Assembly (NCBI RefSeq): GCF_051131155.1
Contig: NZ_CP159508.1
Span: 1,240,001-1,304,000, forward strand
Source of the DNA: Pseudanabaena minima
GTDB lineage: Bacteria > Cyanobacteriota > Cyanobacteriia > Pseudanabaenales > Pseudanabaenaceae
DNA: 64,000 nucleotides
Direction of reading: 5' to 3'
The first letter of the stretch is position 1. The number at the start of each line of letters is the position of its first letter. A program made the position numbers and the translations under genes. Below are positions 1 through 8,900 of this stretch, one piece after another. The notes under the pieces were generated by a model. The model saw only the letters and a program-made list of their open reading frames with translations. It was not told where the DNA came from and did no database searches.

Positions 1-11
1 AGAAACTATAT

Positions 12-377
12 ATGTCTAATTCATCAGAACGTGATTGGCACTTTTATGTTAATGATATGATTACATTCGCTCAAAAAGTACTACGCTACACCGAAGGATA
101 CGATCAAAAAAGCTTTCTTGAAAATGAATTAAACTATGATGCAACTCTAAGGAACCTTGAACTAATTGGGGAAGCCGCCACACACATACCACCAGAAATA
201 CGTGCAGAAAATTTAGATATTCCTTGGCGACAAATTATCGCAACCCGAAACCGTATCATTCACGGATATTTAGGTATAGATAACAATATTGTTTGGGACA
301 TCATTACCGTAGAAATTCCAGAACTACTACACTTACTACAAAATCTTAAAAACCAAATTAATAACATCAATGAGTAA
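12..377 (+). CDS. hepT: HepT-like HEPN ribonuclease toxin (DUF86)
   Basis: A 121-residue all-helical protein of the DUF86/HepT family. The conserved HEPN motif R-x4-H-x-Y is intact: R79, H84 and Y86 in RNRIIHGY. In characterised HepT toxins the Arg and His cut RNA, and the Tyr is AMPylated by the partner nucleotidyltransferase MntA, which neutralises the toxin. The mntA antitoxin gene usually lies just upstream; here only 11 bases precede the gene, so the partner would be outside the window. The stop overlaps the start of the hsdM-like gene by 8 bases, so the two are probably co-transcribed and translationally coupled. Family assignment is firm; toxicity is inferred. Confidence 0.85.
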   Translation: MSNSSERDWHFYVNDMITFAQKVLRYTEGYDQKSFLENELNYDATLRNLELIGEAATHIPPEIRAENLDIPWRQIIATRNRIIHGYLGIDNNIVWDIITVEIPELLHLLQNLKNQINNINE

Positions 378-1893
378 TGAATCAAGCCTAATCTCTAAAG
401 TTTGGAACTTCGCCAACGTCCTGCGTGACGACGGTGTGAGCTATGGCGACTACCTCGAACAAATTACATACCTGCTATTTCTCAAAATGGCAGACGAAAT
501 GTCCAAACCGCCCTACAGCAAAATCATCAAATTTCCCCACATCAAAGACGCAGAAGGCAACGAAATCGCCAACGGGGAAAAGTGCGACTGGGCAACCCTC
601 ACCAGCAACAAACGTGGTGCAGAACTCGAAAATTATTACAACCAAATGTTGCGATCGCTTGCCACCGAAAAAGGCACATTAGGGCAAATCTTCACCAAAT
701 CGCAAAACAAAATCCAAGACCCATCGAAACTGCTCAAAATCATCGACATGATCGCCAAAGAGCAATGGACAATGGTGGGAACCGATGTCAAAGGCAACAT
801 TTACGAAGGACTACTAGAGAAAAATGCCGAAGACACCAAAAGTGGTGCAGGACAATACTTCACTCCCAGAGCCTTAATCAAAGCAATGGTCGCCTGCGTC
901 AATCCGCAACCCAGCAAAACCATTCACGATCCCGCTTGTGGTACGGGAGGATTCTTTCTCGCCGCCTATGACCACATCATCAAACACCATCGCCTCGACA
1001 AAGACCAGAAAATCTTTCTCAAAAATCGCACCTTCTCAGGCAATGAAATCGTCGCCAGTACCCGCCGCCTCTGCCTGATGAATATGTTTCTGCATAACAT
1101 CGGCGAAATCGATGGCGATAGTTTTATCTCCACCAACGATGCACTTATTTCCGATGAAGGTATTCGCGTTGATTATGTCCTCGCCAATCCCCCCTTCGGC
1201 AAAAAAAGCAGTATCACCATCACCAATCAAGAAGGGGAACAGGAACGCCAAGACCTTAGCTATAACCGCCAAGACTTTTGGGCAACCACTTCCAACAAAC
1301 AACTCAACTTTTTGCAGCATATCCGCACCCTGCTCAAAGTCAATGGACAAGCCGCCGTCGTCCTCCCCGACAACGTTCTCTTTGAAGGTGGCGCAGGCGA
1401 AACCGTCCGCAAAGAGCTAATGAAAACCACCGACTTACATACGATTTTGCGACTACCTACAGGCATCTTTTATGCCCAAGGAGTCAAGGCAAATGTCCTC
1501 TTTTTTGACAACAAACCCGCCGCCAAAGAGCCTTGGACAAAGGAAGTCTGGATTTATGACTACCGCACCAATGTCCAACATACCCTCAAGAAAAATCCCC
1601 TCAAACTTGAAGATCTCCAGCCTTTTATCGATTGCTACAAATCAGGCGATCGCTACCACCGCACTGAAACATGGTCAGAAGCAACCCCCGAAGGACGCTG
1701 GCGCAAATTTAGCTACGACGAAATCATGGCGCGAGACAAAACCAACCTCGATATTTTCTGGCTCAAGGACAAAAGCCTCGCCGATCTCGATAATCTCCCT
1801 GATCCTGACATTCTGGCTAATGAAATTATCGAGAACATCGAAGCAGGGCTAGCTAGTTTTCGCGAAATTATGGAGACTATTAATTTAACCTAA
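370..1893 (+). CDS. hsdM: Type I restriction-modification DNA methylase subunit (HsdM-like, N6-adenine)
   Basis: A 507-residue adenine methyltransferase with the HsdM_N helical domain (about residues 1-130) and an N6-MTase domain. The SAM-binding motif I DPACGTGGF starts at residue 187 and the catalytic motif IV NPPF at residue 273. This is the normal HsdM length, so the gene looks intact. HsdM normally works with the specificity subunit HsdS and the motor/nuclease HsdR, but the next gene is a DevB-like protein 230 bases away, and a strong terminator-like hairpin follows at once. It is therefore an orphan methylase here, or its partners lie upstream of the window. It overlaps hepT by 8 bases. 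Confidence 0.92.
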   Translation: MSNESSLISKVWNFANVLRDDGVSYGDYLEQITYLLFLKMADEMSKPPYSKIIKFPHIKDAEGNEIANGEKCDWATLTSNKRGAELENYYNQMLRSLATEKGTLGQIFTKSQNKIQDPSKLLKIIDMIAKEQWTMVGTDVKGNIYEGLLEKNAEDTKSGAGQYFTPRALIKAMVACVNPQPSKTIHDPACGTGGFFLAAYDHIIKHHRLDKDQKIFLKNRTFSGNEIVASTRRLCLMNMFLHNIGEIDGDSFISTNDALISDEGIRVDYVLANPPFGKKSSITITNQEGEQERQDLSYNRQDFWATTSNKQLNFLQHIRTLLKVNGQAAVVLPDNVLFEGGAGETVRKELMKTTDLHTILRLPTGIFYAQGVKANVLFFDNKPAAKEPWTKEVWIYDYRTNVQHTLKKNPLKLEDLQPFIDCYKSGDRYHRTETWSEATPEGRWRKFSYDEIMARDKTNLDIFWLKDKSLADLDNLPDPDILANEIIENIEAGLASFREIMETINLT

Positions 1894-1900
1894 GCCATCC

Positions 1901-1948
1901 CCAAGGATTAGCGGTGCAACGCTTCGCACTGCTAATCCTTGGCGTTTT
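1901..1948 (+). terminator. Rho-independent terminator after hsdM
   Basis: A 17-bp stem (1901-1917 with 1926-1942, one G-T pair, 8-base loop) followed by a run of T. It begins 8 bases after the hsdM stop, so it closes the hepT-hsdM unit and argues against a downstream hsdS in the same transcript. Confidence 0.85.
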
Positions 1949-1977
1949 TTAATGTCTATTTTTAGACTGGCAGTAAT

Positions 1978-2015
1978 ACCAAACACAAAATGGCTATGCC
2001 ATTTTGTGTTTTGGT
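1978..2015. repeat. Palindromic repeat, family A (solo copy)
   Basis: Near-perfect palindrome with core ACACAAAATGGC, loop TAT, and the complementary arm. The same core recurs at 26532-26564 and 57499-57555, so this is a dispersed repeat family. Here it lies 110 bases before devB, in the putative promoter region. Confidence 0.8.
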
Positions 2016-2125
2016 GTAATTTAGCCTGAGCGTAGGATGTCGTATTCATAGACAAACTGCTATAGGTTGGTACACTATTGGCTAGTTTTTAATTCTGGTC
2101 TGAAGTATATAGAGGCAAAGAGCAT

Positions 2126-3400
2126 ATGCAGGTAGATGAACAGGCGGATAAACAGGTAGAAACATCTACGGAAGTCAGTAATATATCTGGAGATACACAA
2201 AGTACTTCAGCCAAAAATCAAACTATTAATATGAAGAAGGCGCTAGCACCTAAAAGTTCCAATAAATTATTAATCCCTGCGATCGCTTTGGCAATAGCCG
2301 CACTGGGAGTAAGTATTTGGTTTGTGATCGGACGTTTTAGCAGCAACCCTTCACCAACAGCATCTCCAGCAACTAATACTACTGGCAACGGTAACAAAGA
2401 ACAACCAAAAGCAATCAGTGCATTGGGTCGCTTAGAGCCACAGGGAGAAGTTGTCAAAGTTGCCTCACCTTCAGCGCTAGGGACATCCCGCATTGTCAAA
2501 TTAATGGTCAAAGAAGGCGATATGGTCAAGCAGGGACAAGTGATCGCCATTCTTGATAGTTATGATCGCTCAGTCGCCGCCTTACTTCAAGCTCAAAGTC
2601 AAGCCCAAGAAAGCGATCGCAATCTGGCCAGAGTTCGCGCAGGTGCTAAAAGTGGAGACATTGTCGCCCAAGAAGGTAATGTCATGTCCGCAGCCGCCAA
2701 TATTAAATCCCTAGAAGCCAATGCGGCTAGAATTAAATCTGAATTGGAAATTGCTGGTCGAGACTACAATCGCTTTCTAGAAGTTTACAAAGAAGGCGCA
2801 ATTTCTCAAACTGTTCTCGATACCTATCGCCTCAAGGTTGAGACTTTGCAAGGTCAATTCCTGCAAGCTCAACAGCAAATTCAGCAAGCACAATTCCAAT
2901 TGCGACAATCACAAGGATTGCTAAGTAGTGTAAGGGAAGTCCGTCCTACTGATATTCAGTTTGCGGAAGCACAACTACAAACGGCGATGGTTAATGTCAA
3001 GAAAGCTGAAGTTGATCTTGATCTAGCCCAAGTTCGCGCCCCGATTGATGGGCAAGTTCTCAAAATCAATTCTAAAACTGGTGAAGTTGTCAGTCAGACA
3101 GATGGAGTAGTTGACCTCGGCAATACTAGTCAAATGTATGTGGTTGCAGAAATCTATGAAACTGATATCGGCAAAATCAAGGTTGGACAGAAAGCAACTA
3201 TAGAGAGTGAAGCCTTTGAAGGTGCAATTACAGGTAAAGTCGATCGCATTGGGTTGCGGATTGCCAAAAATGATGTCTTGGGAACAGATCCTGCGGCAAA
3301 AACCGATGTACGGATTATCGAAGTCAAAATTAAGTTAGATGACAGCACCAAGGTTTCAGGGCTTACCAATTTGCAAGTCAGAGTCAAGGTAGAAGTTTAA
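2126..3400 (+). CDS. devB: DevB-type membrane fusion protein of an ABC exporter (HlyD family)
   Basis: A 424-residue periplasmic adaptor. It has a low-complexity cytoplasmic head, one membrane segment near residues 50-68, a lipoyl/biotinyl-like half followed by a long coiled coil (about residues 145-275), the second lipoyl half (VRAPIDGQVLKI) and a beta-barrel tail. In the cyanobacterial DevBCA exporters this subunit links the inner-membrane permease to a TolC-like outer-membrane channel and exports glycolipids or other substrates. The start is supported by the upstream purine-rich GAGGCAAAGAG. DevC follows after 56 bases; no DevA ATPase gene is present nearby. Substrate unknown. Confidence 0.88.
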   Translation: MQVDEQADKQVETSTEVSNISGDTQSTSAKNQTINMKKALAPKSSNKLLIPAIALAIAALGVSIWFVIGRFSSNPSPTASPATNTTGNGNKEQPKAISALGRLEPQGEVVKVASPSALGTSRIVKLMVKEGDMVKQGQVIAILDSYDRSVAALLQAQSQAQESDRNLARVRAGAKSGDIVAQEGNVMSAAANIKSLEANAARIKSELEIAGRDYNRFLEVYKEGAISQTVLDTYRLKVETLQGQFLQAQQQIQQAQFQLRQSQGLLSSVREVRPTDIQFAEAQLQTAMVNVKKAEVDLDLAQVRAPIDGQVLKINSKTGEVVSQTDGVVDLGNTSQMYVVAEIYETDIGKIKVGQKATIESEAFEGAITGKVDRIGLRIAKNDVLGTDPAAKTDVRIIEVKIKLDDSTKVSGLTNLQVRVKVEV

Positions 3401-3402
3401 TA

Positions 3403-3421
3403 GGAGCGCAAAGCGCTCTTA
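3403..3421. repeat. Short hairpin between devB and devC
   Basis: An 8-bp stem around loop AAA (GGAGCGC/GCGCTCT) immediately after the devB stop. It may attenuate or stabilise the devB end of a bicistronic message; there is no T-run, so it is not a clear terminator. Confidence 0.5.
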
Positions 3422-3456
3422 ATTAAATCTATTTTTTTTAACGCTAGATAAATTTT

Positions 3457-4842
3457 ATGATTTTTGCTGTACCTCTTGCTTGGCTACAACTTACCTACGA
3501 AAAAAGCCGACTGCTGGTAGCGATCGCAGGGATTACCTTCGCAGTGGTCTTAATGTTTTTGCAATTAGGATTCCGTGACGCTCTATTTACTAGTGCGATT
3601 CGCTTGCAAAGTAATTTGGTGGGTGACTTAGTAATTATTAGTCCTCAATCCACTAACCTCGTGGGAATGCGGAACTTCTCACAACGTCGCCTTTATCAAG
3701 CATTGGGAATGAAGGAAGTTGCTTCAGTTAACCCAGTTTATATCGGACTTGGTGCTTGGAAAATCCAAGAAGACCCTGCGGGACAGACTCGTAACATCTT
3801 AGTATTAGGCGCAAATCCTGATGCCAAGGTTTTTAAAATGGCGGGCGCAGATGCAAATATTGATCATATCAAAACTCAAGATGTGGTTCTCTTTGATCGG
3901 GCTTCCCGTGCTGAGTTCGGTCCAATTGTGGGTGAATGTGGCACTTTATCGCTCAAAGCGAAGTTCACCGATGATGCTTTTGCCTGTAACAATCTCGTCA
4001 CTCGCGAAGTTGCCAATCGCAAACTGACAATTGGAGGTTTATTTGAGCTAGGTGCATCCTTTGCTGCTGATGGTGCGGTGATTACTAGCGATACTAACTT
4101 CCTCCGCATTTTTGATAATCGCCGTTCAGGATTAATTAATGTCGGCTTGATTAATCTAAAACCTGATGCATCTCCCTACGAAGCAATGCGAAACTTTATC
4201 ATGAGCCAACCCAGCGACCATGTAATTTTGCCACGTGAAAAATTGCAACCCGACGGTAAAAGAGTTCAGGTTTTGTATAAAGAAAGTATTGATGCAAATG
4301 GAAAAATGATTCGCGAAGAGAATAAAGATAAGGTGTTTGTCTATAAGACCGATCTCACGGTGGAAGACCTGAAAAAAACTCACGATGCAGCGGTCGATGA
4401 TACGCGGATCTTGACCATGGAAGGCTATATTGACTTTGAGAAAGAATATTGGCAAAAAAGTACCGCGATCGGCTTTATCTTTAGTCTTGGAACCGTGATG
4501 GGATTCATTGTTGGAATTGTGATCGTTTATCAGATTCTCTATACAGATGTTTCCGATCACCTTGCGGAATATGCGACACTCAAGGCTATGGGCTATGGCA
4601 ACTTGTATTTAGCCCAAGTGGTGATTCAAGAAGCTTTTGTTCTATCAATTTTGGGCTTTATTCCTGGATTAGGAATTTCCTTTGGGCTGTACAATCTCAC
4701 TAAAAATGCCACGCTATTACCTCTATACATCTGGGATAAAGCAATTCCTGTGATGATCTTAACGATGGTGATGTGTGTGATTTCTGGTGCGATATCATTA
4801 CGCAAAGTCCAATCTGCTGATCCTGCGGAAATTTTTGGATAG
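3457..4842 (+). CDS. devC: DevC-type ABC exporter permease (FtsX-like)
   Basis: A 461-residue permease with an N-terminal membrane segment, a large periplasmic region and three C-terminal segments carrying the FtsX/MacB-like signature (GTVMGFIVGIVIVYQ and DVSDHLAEYATLKAMGYG). It pairs with the preceding DevB adaptor. It is longer than the roughly 385-390 residues I know for DevC. The extra length sits in the periplasmic region, mainly about residues 258-322 (KLQPDGKRVQVLYK onwards), with a smaller, Cys-containing extension near residues 160-180. The cognate ATPase DevA is not found after it; the next gene is a nuclease. Family is clear, substrate is not. Confidence 0.88.
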   Translation: MIFAVPLAWLQLTYEKSRLLVAIAGITFAVVLMFLQLGFRDALFTSAIRLQSNLVGDLVIISPQSTNLVGMRNFSQRRLYQALGMKEVASVNPVYIGLGAWKIQEDPAGQTRNILVLGANPDAKVFKMAGADANIDHIKTQDVVLFDRASRAEFGPIVGECGTLSLKAKFTDDAFACNNLVTREVANRKLTIGGLFELGASFAADGAVITSDTNFLRIFDNRRSGLINVGLINLKPDASPYEAMRNFIMSQPSDHVILPREKLQPDGKRVQVLYKESIDANGKMIREENKDKVFVYKTDLTVEDLKKTHDAAVDDTRILTMEGYIDFEKEYWQKSTAIGFIFSLGTVMGFIVGIVIVYQILYTDVSDHLAEYATLKAMGYGNLYLAQVVIQEAFVLSILGFIPGLGISFGLYNLTKNATLLPLYIWDKAIPVMILTMVMCVISGAISLRKVQSADPAEIFG

Positions 4843-4887
4843 AGCGATCGCTGTTCTATATCGCTTTGTGAGCAAATGCTAACTCAA

Positions 4888-4932
4888 AGATTTTTTGAAA
4901 GTGCTGCAATGTAATGCTTTCAAAAAATCTTT
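4888..4932. repeat. Palindromic repeat, TTTTTTGAAAG family (copy 1)
   Basis: Inverted repeat with arms AAGATTTTTTGAAAG and CTTTCAAAAAATCTT around a short loop, about 45 bases after devC. It resembles the palindrome at 51668-51704. It probably acts as the transcript end of devBC. Confidence 0.65.
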
Positions 4933-4983
4933 TGTGGTTCGTTCGTTCATGCTAGATTGATACAGCGAAGTTCTTTAGGCAGT

Positions 4984-6894
4984 ATGTCCCATCCTATTTA
5001 TCTGACGAAATCCGATCTCAAGACTGCCCGCAGTTGCACAACCAAGCTTTATTACAAGAAGTTGGGCTATCCCACCATCGATCGCGTTGATGCGTATACC
5101 AGAATATTAGCCGATGGGAATTTCATCATTAGTAAGATTGCTCACCTTCTCTATCCTGAAGGCATCTACATCTCGGCAAATCTTAACTCTGATGAAAGCA
5201 TCGCCAATGCTGCCCAAGAAACGATCGCTTATTTACAACAGGAGAATGTGACTCTCTTTGAGCCAGTTCTTTATGCATCCCATAAGCTAGCCCGTGCTGA
5301 TATTCTTGTCAAACAAGGCGATCGCATTGAGATTATTGAAATCAGATCTAAAGGATTTGATAGTAATGCTCACGAGAACCTAGTTAAATACCGCAATCTT
5401 TCTCTCTTTCGCAATAAACGTACTGGGCATGTTGGCGGTGAGTGGAGATATATCATTGAGGACGTGGCTTACCAAGTTGGGATTTTGCAAGAGATGCTAG
5501 CTGAGCATTTACCTGACCGTATAGTGGAGATAGCCCCTTACTTACTGGTGACTGATCGCGCCAAAACTACAGCCATTGATCATCTTGCTTCCTATTTCCA
5601 AATTCAGCGTCTATCAACTCATCGTAATTCTTTTTCCAAATTTAATGGAATTAAGGTTGACTTTACAGGGGATATTCAGGAATTAGAAAAAGATCAATTT
5701 CTCACTAAAGTAAGTATTGAAACTGAAGTTACAGAACTCATCGAACCGACAATTACTTCCGCACAGAAATATTTAGGCTATTTGCTAGAGCGATCGTCTG
5801 AAATATTTGCGCCGATTAGCAAAAGCTGTAAGGGCTGTGAATACCGCGCTAGCGATCGCGATCCCCGTGATGGCTTTAGAGAATGTTGGGGCGATCTGGC
5901 TGATGTGGAAAACCATGTCCTCGAACTCTATCAAATGGGACGAATTGGCGGTCATGAGACTCCTTTGGTCAATGAAATGATTCGACAAAAGAAAGTAAGT
6001 ATGTTTGATGTTCCCTTAGAAGAACTCAATGACTATACCTATAGCTATCGTCAACTCATCCAGATTGAATATACTCAAAAAAACAAAGAATGGATTTCTG
6101 AGCATCTTCCCCAAATTGTGCAGCAGGTGCAATACCCTATTCATTTTATTGATTTTGAAACTTCACGCATGGCGATCCCCTATCGTGCAGGGATGCGTCC
6201 CTATGAGCAGGTAGCCTTTCAGTGGAGTTGTCACACAATCGTCGAGCCAGAGGCAGATCCCATCCAAACGGAATGGCTGGATCTGGAAAATACTTTTCCA
6301 AATTTTCAATTTGCCGAATCGTTGATGGAATGCTTAGGCGATCGCGGCACAATCTTGACATGGGCAACCCATGAGAATAGCGTGTTGCGCGACATCTACT
6401 ATCAAATGCAAGCCTATGACTATCACAATCCCCAACTACAAACATGGCTAGCGAATACAGCCAAGTTAGGCAATAAGGGTAAATCTCACCTAGTCGATAT
6501 GAATGCGCTTACTCTTAAGCACTATTTCCATCCATTAATGAAAGGACGCACTTCCCTGAAATGTGTTTTACCTGCGGTCTGGAAAACTAATCCGTATTTA
6601 CATAAAATCCCCTATTTTCAGGAATACTATCGAGAAGTTGATGGTGAAATCCTCAGCCCCTATGATGTTTTGCCACAATTGCAAATAGGCGATCGCATTC
6701 AAGTAGTGAATGAGGGTGCTGGCGCAATGCTTGCCTATCAAGACCTGATGTATGGCGAAAATCGCGATCAGGGAATTGACAATCAAGCAGTGCGATCACA
6801 GTGGAAAGAGTTGCTCTATCAATATTGTCGCCTTGATACGATGGCAATGGTCATCATCTGGAAGCATTGGCAAAATTTATGTGCAAACCCATAG
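4984..6894 (+). CDS. DUF2779/TM0106-type RecB-like and DEDD exonuclease fusion
   Basis: About 636 residues from the ATG at 4984, which matches the family N-terminus better than an upstream TTG at 4957. The first half is RecB-like: entry motif LTKSDLKTARSC, D106 in RADILV, then E119-I-R121 where PD-(D/E)xK nucleases have E-x-K, and a Cys cluster (CKGCEYR then C at RECWGD) that may bind an Fe-S cluster. The second half is the DUF2779 DEDD-type 3'-5' exonuclease, with D390/E392 in FIDFET, further acidic residues, and D618 in CRLDTMAM. Such proteins are thought to act on nucleic acids in repair or defence; the role is not established. The Lys-to-Arg change suggests a weakened RecB half and an active DEDD half. 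Confidence 0.8.
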   Translation: MSHPIYLTKSDLKTARSCTTKLYYKKLGYPTIDRVDAYTRILADGNFIISKIAHLLYPEGIYISANLNSDESIANAAQETIAYLQQENVTLFEPVLYASHKLARADILVKQGDRIEIIEIRSKGFDSNAHENLVKYRNLSLFRNKRTGHVGGEWRYIIEDVAYQVGILQEMLAEHLPDRIVEIAPYLLVTDRAKTTAIDHLASYFQIQRLSTHRNSFSKFNGIKVDFTGDIQELEKDQFLTKVSIETEVTELIEPTITSAQKYLGYLLERSSEIFAPISKSCKGCEYRASDRDPRDGFRECWGDLADVENHVLELYQMGRIGGHETPLVNEMIRQKKVSMFDVPLEELNDYTYSYRQLIQIEYTQKNKEWISEHLPQIVQQVQYPIHFIDFETSRMAIPYRAGMRPYEQVAFQWSCHTIVEPEADPIQTEWLDLENTFPNFQFAESLMECLGDRGTILTWATHENSVLRDIYYQMQAYDYHNPQLQTWLANTAKLGNKGKSHLVDMNALTLKHYFHPLMKGRTSLKCVLPAVWKTNPYLHKIPYFQEYYREVDGEILSPYDVLPQLQIGDRIQVVNEGAGAMLAYQDLMYGENRDQGIDNQAVRSQWKELLYQYCRLDTMAMVIIWKHWQNLCANP

Positions 6895-6902
6895 ATTTGA
6901 GT

Positions 6903-7047
6903 AAATTACAGCGCTTTTCACATCTTCCTAATGTTATTGGTAGGGGCAATCCCCCCGTGGTTGCCCAGATCCCTACAGGGTAGGCACAGGGGCACTACCC
7001 CTACATCCAATACATAAATGTGGAATATATGTAAAGCGCTGTAATTT
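6903..7047. mobile_element. MITE-like element with AAATTACAGCGCTTT ends
   Basis: A 145-bp non-coding element with roughly 26-bp inverted ends (6903-6928 and 7022-7047, about 23 of 26 matching). The interior contains a 28-base G/C-rich motif (6939-6966) that recurs identically at 54535-54562. The right end contains part of the stop codon of the neighbouring minus-strand gene. Confidence 0.75.
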
Positions 7048-8695
7048 AACGCTTCTTGCCAAAACGCATGAAATTAATCAAGCGCTTGGGAAAACGCATT
7101 AACCCTTTCCAAAACTTTATGAGCAAATCTTCGATCTTGAGAACGATCTCATCAAGCCAAAGCAGAAACCTAATTAGAGGATTATTGGAACGCCCCCCAA
7201 TATTTGCCTTGTTTTCAATCCAAGCTCGTAGAGGGCGATCGCTGTCGGTCTCAAAACTTTGCTGTTGATAGATCAATAGTTCTTCTTCAAAAACTAAACT
7301 CCCATCAAGTTGATCTTGAGAAATTTGTGTAGTTGTGGTTTCAAAATTTTCTAACTCACCAGAAGAATGAATAGTAATTCGATCTGGAGATTTACTAAAA
7401 GCAATGGATTCATATTCCAAAGGCATCGGCCAAGGACCATTGTCATCACCAAATACATCCTCCATAGTTAGCCATGCTTTGTCGCTGGGAGTAATGTCTG
7501 AAGTTTCTTCGAGAGTTGGCGATCGCTGTTTACCAAAGAAATAGGCGATCGCTTCTGCAATTAATCTTTGTAAACGGTCTAGTTGATAGTCAACTTTGAG
7601 TGCATCAGAAAATTCGGAATCTTGATTAAGCTCTTGTTTAGAGCCACGATTGGGATAACTACTAGTTCTAGATTGAAGCTGATTAATTAATCGCTCCGCT
7701 AGCAAGTCGGGCTGAGTTCCATTAATGCTGCCCACCTTATCTTGATCACCATCTAGCGATCGCTTGCCAATGAAATAATCAATTGCGGCGGCAATCAGAT
7801 CGCGCAGACGATCTAGTTTGTTACTTTCGGCTAGAGGAGCATTCTTTTTAAGTGTTTTTGCATTTGCGGAGGTGACTCGTCGCCGCCTTAACTTGGGACT
7901 GTCTGGCAATGCTTTAGCATCAGGTGATTCTGTGCCAAATATTTCTGATCTTTCTTCATTATTAGCTAGGCTGGGTTCTGGAGAAGGTGATTGATTGCCA
8001 AAAAAGTAAGCGATCGCCGCTTCAATTAAACGACGTAATTGCTCTAGTCTTCTATTTTTGCCTAGCGATACATTTTCAGCGAGTCCATTATTTTCTTTTA
8101 AAGTGTTCCGTTCGGCTTGGGCGATCTGTTGTTGCCAGATTTCGGCAAAGATGCGATTGGCATTCAGTTTGGGTTCTAGTTCTGGGTTATCAGAAGTTGC
8201 GAGGTAATCTGTTTGACGCTTAACGATCGCGGCAATATTTCGATCTAGCTGAGTTTTGGTGCGATCTAGCCAATCGAAAAACTTAGCTAATGGACGCAAA
8301 AGTAGAGGAACTTCTGGCTTGGGAAGATCAATCTTTGGCTCCAGAAATTGATTCAAAGATTGATCAATTTCTGGACTAACTTCTAGGTTATCAAATTCAG
8401 ATAAAAGCCCTACAGCATCTGGCTGCGATCGCAGTTTTTCTTTAGGCTCTGCCTTACTACGCTCAAGCGCTGGAAAAATACGTTTTGCTGTAGATGCAAT
8501 CAGGTACACAGGATATAGGGCTGCCTTAGCTACTTGATAAGCTAACAAGCGAGGTAACTCTTGGAGCGGTAGTCCTGCAAGCTGACGAATTTTTTGATCG
8601 AGCGATCGCCTTACACTGCGCCCAAGTTGGGCAGGTAACGAGCTATCAATCCAATTAAAAAGTCGGCTTTGAAATCTAGGCATACGTACCATCAT
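7046..8695 (-). CDS. Uncharacterised protein with three internal helical repeats
   Basis: A 549-residue protein I cannot assign to a named family. Visible features are an amphipathic N-terminus (LFNWIDSSLPAQLGRSVRR, then a hydrophobic patch near residues 48-65), and three copies of a helical unit of the form LxxLRxLIxAAIxYFxGK followed by acidic, Ser-rich linkers. The C-terminus is basic and aromatic (FPKRLINFMRFGKKR). The repeats are spaced at about 80-90 residues. The amphipathic segments suggest membrane association. The start is uncertain: ATGs at 8695, 8692 and 8683 are all possible and none has a strong ribosome-binding site. The stop codon lies within the end of the adjacent MITE-like element. 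Confidence 0.7.
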   Translation of the reverse strand: MMVRMPRFQSRLFNWIDSSLPAQLGRSVRRSLDQKIRQLAGLPLQELPRLLAYQVAKAALYPVYLIASTAKRIFPALERSKAEPKEKLRSQPDAVGLLSEFDNLEVSPEIDQSLNQFLEPKIDLPKPEVPLLLRPLAKFFDWLDRTKTQLDRNIAAIVKRQTDYLATSDNPELEPKLNANRIFAEIWQQQIAQAERNTLKENNGLAENVSLGKNRRLEQLRRLIEAAIAYFFGNQSPSPEPSLANNEERSEIFGTESPDAKALPDSPKLRRRRVTSANAKTLKKNAPLAESNKLDRLRDLIAAAIDYFIGKRSLDGDQDKVGSINGTQPDLLAERLINQLQSRTSSYPNRGSKQELNQDSEFSDALKVDYQLDRLQRLIAEAIAYFFGKQRSPTLEETSDITPSDKAWLTMEDVFGDDNGPWPMPLEYESIAFSKSPDRITIHSSGELENFETTTTQISQDQLDGSLVFEEELLIYQQQSFETDSDRPLRAWIENKANIGGRSNNPLIRFLLWLDEIVLKIEDLLIKFWKGLMRFPKRLINFMRFGKKR

Positions 8696-8729
8696 AAAAA
8701 AGAAATGCGCGATTGCGCTTTTCTTTTTT
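8696..8729 (-). terminator. Hairpin with A/T-rich stem downstream of the SPFH gene
   Basis: A stem of about 15 bp (AAAGAAATGCGC paired with GCGCTTTTCTTT, loop GATT) between the SPFH gene and the next minus-strand gene. It touches the start of the latter, so it may combine termination with an effect on translation. Confidence 0.55.
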
Positions 8730-8773
8730 GGATAAAGCTTTAAAAACTAGAGCCATTGCTGTTTATTTATTGG

Positions 8774-8866
8774 CTATATAGCAATGTAAGTTTTGCCTAG
8801 AACATAAGTGGCGGCGCGAAGCACCGCCACTCATCTTTTTCTCTTGCGTTGCTAAAGCTATAGTGA
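8774..8866. repeat. Palindromic repeat, GTAAGTTTTGC family (copy 1)
   Basis: An outer arm reading TATAGCAATGTAAGTTTTGC, a central G/C hairpin (8807-8831, stem AGTGGCGGCGC, loop GAA) and a partly complementary right arm. The same outer arm and GGCGGCGC hairpin recur at 26760-26862. Confidence 0.7.
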
Positions 8867-8900
8867 CACAGCTTTGCCGCGCCACCAAAAATCTATATCC

